A stretch of 64,000 nucleotides of DNA, taken from the NCBI GenBank assembly GCA_963840445.1, contig CAWIZC010000011.1, positions 124,001 to 188,000 of the forward strand, in the 5' to 3' direction. Under the pieces are notes generated by a model, which ran no database searches, had not been told where the DNA came from, and worked only from the letters and a program-made list of their open reading frames with translations. Shown one piece after another: positions 29,421-39,144 of this stretch; positions within the stretch are counted from its first letter, which is position 1; each line of letters starts with the position of its first letter. The DNA comes from AWTP1-13 sp963840445 (GTDB taxonomy: Bacteria > Pseudomonadota > Alphaproteobacteria > Rhizobiales > Hyphomicrobiaceae). Both the position numbers and the translations under genes were made by a program.

Positions 29421-31304
29421 ATGGCCCACTTGCTCCGGCCACACTCCCCCGGCACTCTGCGGCGCGTTTTCACCCTCCGGAGCCCCCACGGCCGTACTTT
29501 GACCATCGCCGACACCTCCTCGGAACTGCCTGCCGAAGCTACCCCGGCCGGCGCCGCCAGGCTGCGCCCGCTGCTCGCGCTGAAGCCGTATATTACCCGC
29601 CATCCGCGCATGGTCGGCCTTGCCCTGGGGGCGCTGCTGGCCTCGGCCGCCGCCATGCTGCTGGTGCCGGTGGCAGTGCGGCGCGTGATCGACCACGGCT
29701 TCACCGGCGGCGACGGGACGTTCATCGACCAGTATTTCGCCATGCTGATCGTGATCGGCATGGCCCTGGCGCTGGCCAGCGCGGCGCGCTTCTACGCCGT
29801 CAACTGGCTGGGCGAGCGGGTGGTCGCCGACCTGCGCGCCGATGTCTTCCGCCACCTCGCCACGCTGGGGCCCGCCTTCTACGAAAAGACGCACTCGGGC
29901 GAGGTGATGAGCCGGCTCACAGCCGACACCACGCAGATCAAGGCAGCCGCCGGCAGCGCGCTCAGCCAGGCGCTGCGCAACGGCATCATGCTGGTGGGCG
30001 CACTGGTCATGATGTTCGTCACCAGCCCGACCCTGTCCTGTCTGGCGCTGGCCGCCATACCCGCCATCGTGTTCCCCATGCTGGCCTACGGCCGTGCCGT
30101 GCGTCGCCTGTCGCGCGCGGCGCAGGATCGCCTGGCCGACGCCTCGGCCTATGCGGCCGACAACCTGGGCGCGGTTCGCACGCTCACCGCCTTCGGCCGC
30201 GAAGCAACCGTCTCGGGACGGTTTGCCGCCGCGGTCGAGCGCGCTTTCGAGGCGGCCCGCTCACGCCTTTTGGCGCGCGCCGGACTGACGGCGATCGCCA
30301 TCTTCCTGGTCGTGTCCAGCATCGTCGGCATCCTGTGGTTCGGCTCGCGTCTCGTCATCAGCGGCGAGATGACCGGCGGGCGTCTCAGCCAGTTCGTGCT
30401 CTATGCGACCTTCGCGGCCGGCGCCATGGCCGAGCTTGCGGAAGTATGGGGTGAGCTGGCGCAGGCCTCGGGCGCCGCGGAACGGCTGGCCGAACTGCTG
30501 GCTGTGCGCCCCGAGATCGCCAATCCCGCACGGCCGAAGCGGATGCCGTCGCCGCCGCTCGGCACCGTGTCGTTCCAGGACGTGCGCTTTGCCTATCCCG
30601 CGCGGCCCGGCGTGTCCGCGCTCAACGGGGTAAGCTTCGAGGTCGCACGCGGCGAGACGGTGGCGATTGTCGGGCCGTCCGGTGCCGGCAAAAGCACCGT
30701 CCTCAACCTGCTTCTGCGCTTCTACGACCCCCAGCGCGGCCGGGTGTGCGTCGACGGCGTCGAGACCCGCGAAGCCGACCTGCAGGAGCTGAGGGGGCGC
30801 TTTGCCCTCGTGCCGCAGGAGGCAGCCCTGTTCGACGATAGTATCGCCGAGAACATCCGCTACGGGCGCCCCGACGCCAGCCTGGAGGAGGTGCGCCGCG
30901 CGGCCGCGGCTGCCCACGCCGACGGTTTCATCGCCGCGCTCGAGCGAGGCTACGACACCCGCATCGGCGAGCGCGGCGTCACCCTGTCGGGCGGGCAGCG
31001 CCAGCGCATAGCGCTCGCCCGCGCCATCCTGCGCGATGCCCCGATCCTGCTGCTCGACGAGGCGACCAGCGCGCTCGACGCGGAAAGCGAGGTTGCCGTG
31101 CAGAAGGCGCTCGAGCGGGTGATGGCCAACCGCACCACCATCGTCATAGCCCACCGGCTGGCGACCGTGCAGCGCGCCACCCGCATCCTGGTGATGGACA
31201 AGGGCCGCATCGTCGAGCAGGGCCGCCATGCCGATCTGGTCCGCCAGGGCGGCCTGTACGGCCGGCTGGCCGAGTTGCAGTTCGCGCTGGACGCCGCCCA
31301 GTAG
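29421..31304 (+). CDS. ABC exporter, fused permease and ATPase (MsbA/LmrA-like)
   Basis: Half-transporter expected to work as a homodimer in the inner membrane. The transmembrane part (residues about 50-360) has six helices and the coupling-region motif YEKTHSGEVMSRLTADTTQI. The ATPase part has Walker A GPSGAGKSTVLNLLLRF, Q-loop VPQEAALFDDSIAENIRYG, signature LSGGQRQRIALARAI and Walker B ILLLDEATSALD, with the H-switch in VIAHRLATV. About 627 residues from the ATG of MAHLLRPHSP. A TTG at 29499, closer to the first helix, is an alternative start. Substrate unknown (lipid or drug). Confidence 0.9.
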   Translation: MAHLLRPHSPGTLRRVFTLRSPHGRTLTIADTSSELPAEATPAGAARLRPLLALKPYITRHPRMVGLALGALLASAAAMLLVPVAVRRVIDHGFTGGDGTFIDQYFAMLIVIGMALALASAARFYAVNWLGERVVADLRADVFRHLATLGPAFYEKTHSGEVMSRLTADTTQIKAAAGSALSQALRNGIMLVGALVMMFVTSPTLSCLALAAIPAIVFPMLAYGRAVRRLSRAAQDRLADASAYAADNLGAVRTLTAFGREATVSGRFAAAVERAFEAARSRLLARAGLTAIAIFLVVSSIVGILWFGSRLVISGEMTGGRLSQFVLYATFAAGAMAELAEVWGELAQASGAAERLAELLAVRPEIANPARPKRMPSPPLGTVSFQDVRFAYPARPGVSALNGVSFEVARGETVAIVGPSGAGKSTVLNLLLRFYDPQRGRVCVDGVETREADLQELRGRFALVPQEAALFDDSIAENIRYGRPDASLEEVRRAAAAAHADGFIAALERGYDTRIGERGVTLSGGQRQRIALARAILRDAPILLLDEATSALDAESEVAVQKALERVMANRTTIVIAHRLATVQRATRILVMDKGRIVEQGRHADLVRQGGLYGRLAELQFALDAAQ

Positions 31305-31483
31305 CCGGCCGCGCCGCCCGTGTCCCCGCTGCACCACATGGTTGCCGCCGCGGCCAACCCACCGGATTTTAACTTTTCTTTAGCCGGCGAATATCCCACG
31401 CTTTTTTGCGCGCCGTCGCGCAACCGGCGCGCGAAGTGCTAGTGTGTGGAGTTAGATTTGGCCCTCGGGGAGCTGGGCAGCCA

Positions 31484-32753
31484 ATGCAGCGCAAGGCGAT
31501 TTCGACCACGCATACTGCGGTTCTGCTCGCAGGCTTGGCGGCCTGTAGCACAGGCATCGCACCGGCCGCCGCCCAGGACAGCAGTTGGCCGAAATGGCCG
31601 GGCTCCGCCTATGCCTCCAACAACGATCCCGTCGACCGGGCCTTCATCAAGGAGTGGGAGGCAACACCACCCAAGGGCTTCCCCACGCTGAGCCCTGCCA
31701 ATCTCGGCGCGACCAAGGCCGCCATCGCGCGCTACACCGCCATCGTCGCGCACGGCGGATGGCGGCCGCTGCCCGACGTGAAGTTGCAGCAGGGCAGCAA
31801 CGATCCAGCGGTGCTTTTGCTGCGCGCACGCCTGCAGACCTCCGGCGATCTGCAGGAGCCGGGACTCTCGCAGAGCTTCGACTACTACGTCGACAAGGCG
31901 GTGAAACGCTATCAGGCCTCCAACGGCTTGGCGCCGACGGGCGTCGTCGACAAGAACACGATCGCGGCGCTGAACGTGCCGGCGGCCTCGCGGCTGAAGC
32001 AATTGCAGCTCAATCTGACGCGCCTTGGCGAACTCTCCAAATCCGCCGGCCGCAAATATGTGGTGGTCAACATCCCGGCCGCGCAGATCGAAGCCGTCGA
32101 CAACAACCAGGTGGTGTCGCGGCATGCCGGCGTGGTCGGCAAGATCGAGCGCCCGACGCCGCTGCTGAAATCGGCCATCCACGAGCTCAATTTCAACGCC
32201 GTCTGGCATTTGCCGCCGACCGTGATCGAGCAGGACCTGATCCCCAAGGGCCAGGACATGGCTCGGCGCGGCCAGAGCGTGCTCGTCAAGTTCAACATCG
32301 ACGCCTACGGCGGCGACGGCAAGAAGCTCGACCCCACCAAGATCAACTGGAGTTCGCCGAACGCCAAGGGGATCACCTACAAGCAGCAGCCGGGACCCGA
32401 CAATCCGCTCGGCTTCGTCAAGATCAACTTCAACAACGCGTATTCCGTCTACATGCACGACACGCCCTCGCAGTCGATCTTCGGGCGCAACTTCCGCGCG
32501 GCGAGCTCGGGCTGCGTGCGCGTGCAGGGCATCGAGCAGCTGGCCGCCTGGCTGACGGCCGAACAGGGCTGGAAGCCCGAGCACATCAAGCAGATGAAGG
32601 AGACGGGCGAGCGGCTCGACGTGAAGCTGAAAAAGCCCGATGCCGCTTTATTTCGTCTACGTCACCGCGTGGGCGACCGAGGACGGCGTCGTGCAGTTCC
32701 GCCGCGACCTCTACGAGAAGGACGGCATCGGCAAGGCGGCCGGCGCCTACTGA
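31484..32753 (+). CDS. L,D-transpeptidase (YcbB/LdtD-like), frameshift near the C-terminus
   Basis: Periplasmic enzyme forming 3-3 peptidoglycan cross-links or anchoring proteins. Signal peptide MQRKAISTTHTAVLLAGLAA with a possible lipobox (LAAC). Then a scaffold domain (HGGWRPLPDVKLQQGS), a peptidoglycan-binding segment (VDKAVKRYQASNGLAPTG), and the YkuD catalytic domain ending in YMHDTPSQSIFGRN and SSGCVRVQGIEQLA, with the nucleophile Cys in SSGCVRV. An extra base near 32640 moves the end into another frame: MPLYFVYVTAWATEDG through the terminal KAAGAY at 32753. All catalytic residues precede the break. Confidence 0.9.
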
Positions 32754-32931
32754 CCATTCGCCGCACATCCACCATGCGCAAATCCTGCCGTCGGCCGCGC
32801 GTGCGACACTACGCGTCGGCTTTGCTTTTCCCCGTGCTAGTCTAGAATGCGTCTAGGGAAGAGGCTCGCTGCGCTCGACCCGCAGAGGGATGCGGCCGGC
32901 GCACCGGTCGTACACGGCGAAAGGTTGGCTT

Positions 32932-34162
32932 ATGGACTACGGCAAGGCGTTCGCGGAAGCGCTGCAGGCGCTGAAGTCCGAGGGACGCTACCGCGTGTTC
33001 GCCGACATTCGCCGCGACCGCGGTCAGTTCCCGGCCGCCAGGCACTTCACCGGCGGCAATGCGCGCCCCATCACGGTGTGGTGCTCCAACGACTACCTGG
33101 GCATGGCCCAGAACCCGCTCGTGCTGGCCGCCATGCACGAGGCCCTCGACACGGCCGGCGCCGGCTCCGGCGGCACGCGCAATATCTCGGGCACGTCGCA
33201 CTATCACGTCGAGCTGGAGCGCGAGCTCGCCGACCTGCACGGCAAGGAAGCCGCACTGCTGTTCACGTCGGCCTATGTCGCCAACGACACCACGCTCGCC
33301 ACCCTGCAGAAGCTGCTGCCCGGCTGCATCCTGTTCTCCGACGCCAAGAACCACGCCTCCATGATCGCCGGCATCCGCAACGGCGGCGGCCGCAAGCTGA
33401 TCTGGCGCAACAACGACCTGGAAGACCTCGAGGCCAACCTGAAGCGCGTGCCGCTCGATGCGCCCAAGGTGATCGCCTTCGAATCCGTCTACTCGATGGA
33501 CGGCCTGATGGCGCCGATCGGCGGCGATCTGCGACCTCGCCCAGAAATACAACGCGCTGACCTACCTCGACGAGGTGCACGCGGTCGGCGTGTACGGCCC
33601 GCGCGGCGGCGGCCTGGCCGAGCGCGACGGCGTGATGCACCGGGTCGACATCATCAACGGCACGCTGGCCAAGGGGTTCGGCATCATGGGCGGCTACATC
33701 GCCGCCCGCGCCGATCTGTGCGATGCCATCCGCTCCTACGCGCCGGGCTTCATCTTCACCACCTCGCTGGCGCCGGCCATCGCGGCCGGCGCGGTCGCCA
33801 GCATCCGCCACCTCAAGGCGAGCGGCGCCGAGCGCGAGCGGCATCAGGAGCGTGCGCGCACCCTCAAGCGGCGCCTGCGCGAGGCCGGCCTGCCGGTGAT
33901 GGAGAACCCGAGCCACATCGTGCCGCTGCTGGTCGGCGATCCCGTGCTGTGCAAGCGCATCACCGACGCGCTGCTCGACCGCTTCGGCATCTACGTGCAG
34001 CCGATCAACTACCCGACCGTGCCGCGCGGCACCGAGCGGCTGCGGCTCACGCCGACGCCGCACCACTCGGACGCCGACATGGACCGCCTGGTCGCGGCGC
34101 TGCGCACGCTGTGGACGGAGATGGGCATCCCCTTCGAGCGCCAGGCCGAAGCGGCGGAATAG
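32932..34162 (+). CDS. hemA: 5-aminolevulinate synthase, one frameshift
   Basis: PLP enzyme that condenses glycine and succinyl-CoA, the alphaproteobacterial entry to haem synthesis. Starts MDYGKAFAEALQALKSEGRY; motifs are VWCSNDYLGMAQNP, GAGSGGTRNISGTSHYHVEL and FESVYSMDGLMAPIGGDL. A break near 33530 follows (the linking piece reads DLAQKYNALTYLDEV in another frame), then HAVGVYGPRGGGLAERDG, the PLP lysine in INGTLAKGFGIMGGY, and QPINYPTVPRGTERLRLTP. About 409 residues, normal length. An essential step in this lineage, so the break is probably a sequence error. Confidence 0.94.
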
Positions 34163-34194
34163 GGCACGAGGCGCACCCCAAGGCGTGAAACAGA

Positions 34195-34216
34195 AACGGG
34201 CCCCGCAGGGCCCGTT
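34195..34216 (-). terminator. Terminator hairpin of the cold-shock gene
   Basis: AACGGGCCC pairs with GGGCCCGTT around a 4-nt loop. On the minus strand the stem is followed by TTCTGTTTC, T-rich, so it fits termination of the cold-shock transcript; it could also serve hemA from the other side. Confidence 0.7.
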
Positions 34217-34239
34217 CGCAGATCGCTTGTCCGGAAGGC

Positions 34240-34452
34240 TCAGGCCTTCTGGATCTGGCCGGCCTGCTTGCCGCGACCCTTGCGGTCGTCCTCGAGTACG
34301 AAGGTGACCTTGTCACCCTCGTTGAGGGTGCGGATGCCCGCAGCCTCCAGCGCAGTGGCGTGCACGAACACGTCCTTGCCGCCGTCACCCGGGGTGATGA
34401 AGCCGTAACCTTTTGCGCCGTTGAAGAATTTGACGGTGCCGGTCACTCGCAT
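34240..34452 (-). CDS. Cold-shock domain protein
   Basis: 70-residue single cold-shock domain, starting MRVTGTVKFFNGAKGYGFIT. RNP-1-like KGYGFITP and RNP-2-like DVFVHATALEAAG are both present. It binds single-stranded nucleic acid. The upstream leader (34453 to about 34600) is long and contains a GCACCCC/GGGGTGC hairpin at 34585-34604, fitting the long structured leaders of this family. Nothing else is recognisable in 34453-34854. Confidence 0.93.
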   Translation of the reverse strand: MRVTGTVKFFNGAKGYGFITPGDGGKDVFVHATALEAAGIRTLNEGDKVTFVLEDDRKGRGKQAGQIQKA

Positions 34453-34854
34453 GGTCGTTAGTCCTTTCCAGATAGATGCGTGAGTGAAGCCGGTCAAAAA
34501 GGGCCGCACGCTCGGCCCGGCAGCTCAGATTGGGAAAGGCAAACAGGCCAGACGGCGAGTTGAGCTCATCCAAATTCGTGAGGCGCACCCCGGCATTGGG
34601 GTGCACCGGCCGCAGCTATATGCGCCTTAACCCTGCAAAACACAATATGCGAAGACCGGCATAGCCCGCGTTTTACCTCGGGATTCCGCGCTGTTCCGGC
34701 GTTTCCCACAGCGATAATCGCGCAATTGTGATTGCCGCATGCCGAGACGAATATCGCGATCAAGACACGACCGCGCTCGGGCTGTTGCATCTGCGAGCCG
34801 CATGATATGAGGGCGCGCGCCGCCTGGGCGCGACCGAACCAGACGTGGGATTTC

Positions 34855-36163
34855 ATGCCGACCGCTGCCGCCGGGCGCGCCGCCGCGCCGCAATCCAACA
34901 TGTTCACGCGTAGCCTGGCCGAGAGCGATCCCGAGCTGTTCGGCTGGGTGCAAAAGGAGCTTGGCCGTCAGCAGAACGAGATCGAGCTGATCGCATCGGA
35001 GAACATCGTCTCGCGCGCGGTGCTCGAAGCAACCGGCAGCGTGCTCACCAACAAGTACGCGGAAGGCTATCCAGGCAACCGCTACTACGGCGGCTGCCAG
35101 TACGTCGACCAGGCCGAGACTGCTGGCGATCGAGCGGGCCAAGAAACTGTTCAACTGTCGGTTCGCCAACGTGCAGTCGCACTCGGGCAGCACCGCCAAT
35201 CAGGCAGCCTTCATGGCGCTGATGAGCCCCGGCGATACCTTCATGGGGCTGAGCCTCGCCGCCGGTGGACACCTGACGCACGGCTCGCCCGTCAACATGT
35301 CGGGCAAGTGGTTCAAGGTGGTGCCCTACACGGTGCGCCGGCAGGATCACCGCATCGACATGGACGAGGTGCGCACGCTGGCCAGGCAGCACAAGCCCAA
35401 GGTGATCGTCGCAGGGGGGAGTGCCTATCCGCGCACCATCGACTTCGCCGCCTTCCGCGCCAGTCGCCGACGAGGTCGGCGCCTTCCTGATGGTCGACAT
35501 GGCGCATTTTGCGGGTCTGGTGGCCGGCGGCTCGCACCCGAGCCCGTTCCCGCACGCCCACGTCGTCACCTCGACGACGCACAAGACGCTACGCGGCCCG
35601 CGCGGCGCCATGATCCTCACCAACGACGAGGCGCTGGCCAAGAAGATCAACTCGGCGGTGTTTCCGGGCCTGCAGGGCGGGCCGCTGATGCATGCGGTGG
35701 CCGCCAAGGCGGTGGCGTTTCAGGAGGCGCTGCGCCCGAGTTTCGCGCCTATGCCCGCGACGTGGTGGCGAACTGCCGAGCGCTCGGCGAGGTGCTGAAC
35801 ACCGCCGGCTACGATCTGGTGTCCGGCGGCACCGATACGCACCTGGTGCTGGTCGATCTGCGCCCGAAGAACCTGACCGGCAACATCGCCGAGAAGGCGC
35901 TCGGCCGCGCCTACATCACCTGCAACAAGAACGGCGTGCCGTTCGACACCGCCAAGCCGACCGTGACGTCGGGCATCCGGCTCGGCGCGCCGGCCGGCAC
36001 CACGCGCGGCTTCGGGCTCGCCGAGTTCCGCCAGGTCGGACGCATGGTCGCCGAGGTGCTGGACGGCCTTGCCGCCAATGGCGAAGAGGGCAACGCCAAG
36101 ATCGAAGCCAAGGTGAAGGCCGAGGCCATCGCACTTTGCCAGCGCTTCCCCATATATGCGTGA
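34855..36163 (+). CDS. glyA: Serine hydroxymethyltransferase, three frameshifts
   Basis: PLP enzyme making glycine and methylene-tetrahydrofolate from serine. Segments in three frames assemble into a full protein: ELGRQQNEIELIASEN and YAEGYPGNRYYGGCQYVD; break near 35118; AIERAKKLFNCRFANVQSHS, PGDTFMGLSLAAGGHLTHG; break near 35462; VADEVGAFLMVDMAHFAG with the PLP lysine in VTSTTHKTLRGPRG; break near 35742; EFRAYARDVVANCRALGE to the end. Reconstructed length is about 435 residues. The changes are an inserted T, an inserted A and a lost G, none in long homopolymers. A triple-broken glyA would be very costly to a cell, which points to sequence error. Confidence 0.94.
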
Positions 36164-36176
36164 ATTGCCGCACATT

Positions 36177-36290
36177 CCCTCTCCACATGCATTAGGAGAG
36201 GGCTAGGGTGAGGCGGCGGCACGCGCCGGAGCAAGTGCCTGCTCACTCACCCGCAACCCTCTGCCCGCAATGCGGGAGAGGGAGCTTCAC
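36177..36290. repeat. Intergenic palindromic repeat of the CCCTCTCC...GGAGAGGG type
   Basis: CCCTCTCC (36177-36184) is complementary to GGAGAGGG (36195-36202). GGGTGAG and CTCACCC pair further out, and a second GGGAGAGGG lies near 36290. This style of inverted-repeat unit is common between genes in many alphaproteobacteria. It lies between glyA and nrdR. Confidence 0.6.
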
Positions 36291-36304
36291 GCTGGAGCCC
36301 CTTC

Positions 36305-36829
36305 ATGCGCTGCCCCTACTGCGGCTGCGAGAACACCCAGGTCAAGGACAGCCGTCCGACCGAGGAGAACCAGTCGATCCGTCGCCGCCGCAACTGCGAG
36401 GACTGCGGCGGCCGTTTCACGACCTTCGAGCGCGTGCAGCTGCGCGAGATCATCGTCATCAAGCGCTCGGGCCGGCGCATGCCGTTCGATCGCGAGAAGC
36501 TATCGCGCTCGGTGGAGGTGGCCTTGCGCAAGCGGCCGATCCAGGAGGACCGCATCGAGCGCATGGTGTCGGGCATCGTGCGCCAGCTCGAGAGCATGGG
36601 CGAGCAGGAAATGCCGTCGTCGGTGATCGGCGAGCTGGTCATGGAGGCGCTCAAGGGCCTCGATCCCGTGGCCTATGTGCGCTTCGCCTCCGTCTACCGC
36701 GACTTCCGCGAGGCGGCGGACTTCCAGGAGGTGCTGGGCGAGATCGCCGAGCGGGCCGCCAAAGGACCCGACGCTGCCGCCGGCGCCACCAAGCCGCGCG
36801 CCGCTGAGGCCCCAGACAGAAAGCATTGA
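36305..36829 (+). CDS. nrdR: Transcriptional regulator NrdR
   Basis: Repressor of ribonucleotide reductase genes. The N-terminal zinc ribbon is MRCPYCGCENTQVKDSRPTE with the second Cys pair in CEDCGGRFTTFE. The ATP-cone starts VIKRSGRRMPFDREKLSRS and has YVRFASVYRDFREAADF. 174 residues; the last 25 or so are a low-complexity tail. The gene sits directly upstream of ribD, the usual alphaproteobacterial order glyA-nrdR-rib. Confidence 0.96.
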   Translation: MRCPYCGCENTQVKDSRPTEENQSIRRRRNCEDCGGRFTTFERVQLREIIVIKRSGRRMPFDREKLSRSVEVALRKRPIQEDRIERMVSGIVRQLESMGEQEMPSSVIGELVMEALKGLDPVAYVRFASVYRDFREAADFQEVLGEIAERAAKGPDAAAGATKPRAAEAPDRKH

Positions 36830-36834
36830 CGTTG

Positions 36835-37985
36835 ATGGGTGGCAGCCGGCGCGTATCCGAGAGCGATGTGCAGGATCGCCACTTCATGCAGGTGGCGTTG
36901 CGGCTGGCCTTGCGCGCGCAGGGCCGCACGGCTCCCAATCCTGCCGTCGGCGCGCTGATCGTCGACGAGGCGTCGGGCGAGGTGATCGCGCGCGGCTGCA
37001 CGCAAGCGGGCGGCCGACCGCATGCCGAGGCCGAGGTGCTGGCACTCGCCGGCGAGAGCGCGCGCGGCAAGACCATGTACGTCACACTCGAGCCCTGCTC
37101 GCACCACGGCCGCACGCCGCCCTGCGCCGATGCCATACTGAGGGCCGGGATCGCCCGTGTGGTGTGTGCCATCGAGGACCCCGACCCGCGCGTGTCGGGC
37201 AAGGGGGTCGCCCTGTTGCGCAAGGCCGGCGTGACGGTCGATCTCGGACGTGTGCGCTGAGGAGGCGCGCTGGATGGCAGCGGGCCACATTCTGCGCATG
37301 ACGCAGGGGCGGCCGTTCGTGCAGCTCAAGCTCGCCGTCTCGCAGGACGGCCTGATTGCGCGCGGCGACGGCGCCCCGCGCTGGGTGACCGGCCCGGAGG
37401 CGCGCGCGCTCGGCCACCTGATGCGCGCGCGCACGGACGCCATCCTGGTCGGACGCGGCACGGTGTCGGACGACGATCCCGAACTGACCTGCCGGCTGCC
37501 GGGGCTGGCCGGCGCCTCACCGCGCCGCATCGTGCTCGACGCCCGCTTCCGCACGTCGCCGTCCGCGAAGCTGGTAGGCGCTGCCGCCGAGGTCCCTGTG
37601 ACGATCATTGGCGGCACCGAGGCTACGCCGCCGCGCTATCCCACCGGTGTGACCATCAAGCGAGCACCGCGCAACGAGACCTGGCGGCTCGACCTCAGCG
37701 CCGTTCTCGAAGGCCTGCACGAAGACGGCATCACGCGTCTGCTGGTCGAAGGCGGACCGACGGTGGCGCGCTCGTTCCTCGACGCCGGGCTCATCGATGA
37801 AGCCGTCGTTTTCCGCGGCACCGAGCCTCTGGGCCCCGCCGGCGTGCAGCCGATCCTGGATCGCGGCATCGAGACATTCGACGATGTCCGGGACGTGGAG
37901 GCTGGCGGACGAGCGCGCCGTCGGCCCCGACCGCGTATGCCGCTATCGTGCCCTCGGAAGATCGCACCTGGAGAGCACCGCATGA
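36835..37985 (+). CDS. ribD: Bifunctional riboflavin deaminase/reductase RibD, two frameshifts
   Basis: Second and third steps of riboflavin synthesis. The deaminase half has RTAPNPAVGALIV, the zinc motif PHAEAEVLAL and EPCSHHGRTPPCADAI. A break near 37250 (inserted A) separates it from the reductase half: CAEEARWMAAGHILRMTQGR, PFVQLKLAVSQDG and LLVEGGPTVARSFLDAGL. A second break near 37890 puts the tail (LADERAVGPDRVCRYRALG) in another frame, ending at the TGA that overlaps the next gene's ATG. The start ATG at 36835 follows the nrdR stop closely. Confidence 0.92.
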
Positions 37986-38428
37986 CGCAGCGCTTCCGCT
38001 ATTACCTGCGAGTGCGCTACCAGGACTGCGACGCCCAGCACGTCGTCTTCAACTCACGCTACAGCGAGTACGCCGATCTCACGTCCGTCGAGTTCCTGCG
38101 CGCCGCCCTGCCGCGGCCGACAGACGTGTTCGACGGCTCCTTCGAGGTGCAGACGGTGCGCCAGGTGATCGAATGGAAATCGCCGGCCCGCCTCGACAAC
38201 GTGCTGGAGGTGACTGCCTGGGTGAGCCGCATCGGCACCACCTCGTTTGCGCTCAGCTGCGAGATCCGCCGCGCCGGCGAGAGCGATGTGTTGGTCACCA
38301 CCGAGACGACCTACGTCAACGTCGATCCCAAGACGTTCGCCAAGCAGGCCATCGAACCGCGCATGCGGGCTGCATTGGAAGCCGGCGCCGCCGGCAGACA
38401 GATAGATCACGCCGGCTACTTGCGGTGA
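37982..38428 (+). CDS. Acyl-CoA thioesterase, 4-hydroxybenzoyl-CoA thioesterase (hotdog) family
   Basis: 148-residue single hotdog domain. The active-site motif is VRYQDCDAQHVVFNSRYSEY with the catalytic Asp in the YxDxD-type position; WKSPARLDNVLEVTAWVSRI and TTETTYVNVD follow. Its ATG overlaps the ribD stop (ATGA), so it is coupled to the riboflavin genes, where hydrolases of this family are often found. Substrate unknown. Confidence 0.85.
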   Translation: MTQRFRYYLRVRYQDCDAQHVVFNSRYSEYADLTSVEFLRAALPRPTDVFDGSFEVQTVRQVIEWKSPARLDNVLEVTAWVSRIGTTSFALSCEIRRAGESDVLVTTETTYVNVDPKTFAKQAIEPRMRAALEAGAAGRQIDHAGYLR

Positions 38429-38550
38429 TCATCCCTGCAACGCGCCTCGCCAAGCTCCAGCGCTGGGTTGTGTTGGTGCAGCGCATGGCAGCCACACACC
38501 GTCAGTCCTGAGCCTGTCGAAGGACGGGCCAACGTGATACCCTGCGACTC

Positions 38551-39144
38551 ATGTTCACCGGCATCATCTCCGACATCGGCACGGTGGCGGCCCATGACGG
38601 CGGCCGCTTCACGATCCGCTGCGGCTATCCGGCGGCCGGCATCGCACTCGGCGCCTCGATCGCCTGCGACGGCGCATGCCTGACTGCGACTGCCATCGAA
38701 CCGACGGGGACAGGCAGCACATTCTCCGTCGATGTGTCCAATGAGACGCTATCGAAGACCACGCTGGGAGACTGGCAGGTCGGGCGCCGCATCAACCTGG
38801 AGCGGGCGCTGAAAGCCGGCGATGAGCTCGGCGGGCATATGGTGTCGGGTCATGTGGACGGCGTCGCCCGCGTCGTTTCGATCCGGCCGGACGGCGACTC
38901 CCGCCGCTTCACCATCGAGGCGCCGGCCGACCTCGCCCGCTATATCGCCTCCAAGGGGTCGGTGGCGCTTGACGGCATCTCTCTCACCGTCAACGAGGTG
39001 GATGGGTCACGTTTCGGTGTCAACATCATCCCTCACACCTTGACCCACAGCACCTTAGGGGACAAAAAGCCGGGCGGCGGACTGAACCTGGAAGTGGACG
39101 TCTTCGCGCGCTACGTCGCGAGGGCCCTGGAGTATCAGCGGTGA
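38551..39144 (+). CDS. ribE: Riboflavin synthase alpha subunit
   Basis: Dismutates two lumazines to riboflavin. The two barrel repeats start MFTGIISDIGTVA and (second) MVSGHVDGVARVVSI; SVDVSNETLSKTTLG and GISLTVNEVDGSRFGVNIIP are conserved. 197 residues, normal length. The stop overlaps the GTG start of ribBA by 4 bp. Confidence 0.96.
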   Translation: MFTGIISDIGTVAAHDGGRFTIRCGYPAAGIALGASIACDGACLTATAIEPTGTGSTFSVDVSNETLSKTTLGDWQVGRRINLERALKAGDELGGHMVSGHVDGVARVVSIRPDGDSRRFTIEAPADLARYIASKGSVALDGISLTVNEVDGSRFGVNIIPHTLTHSTLGDKKPGGGLNLEVDVFARYVARALEYQR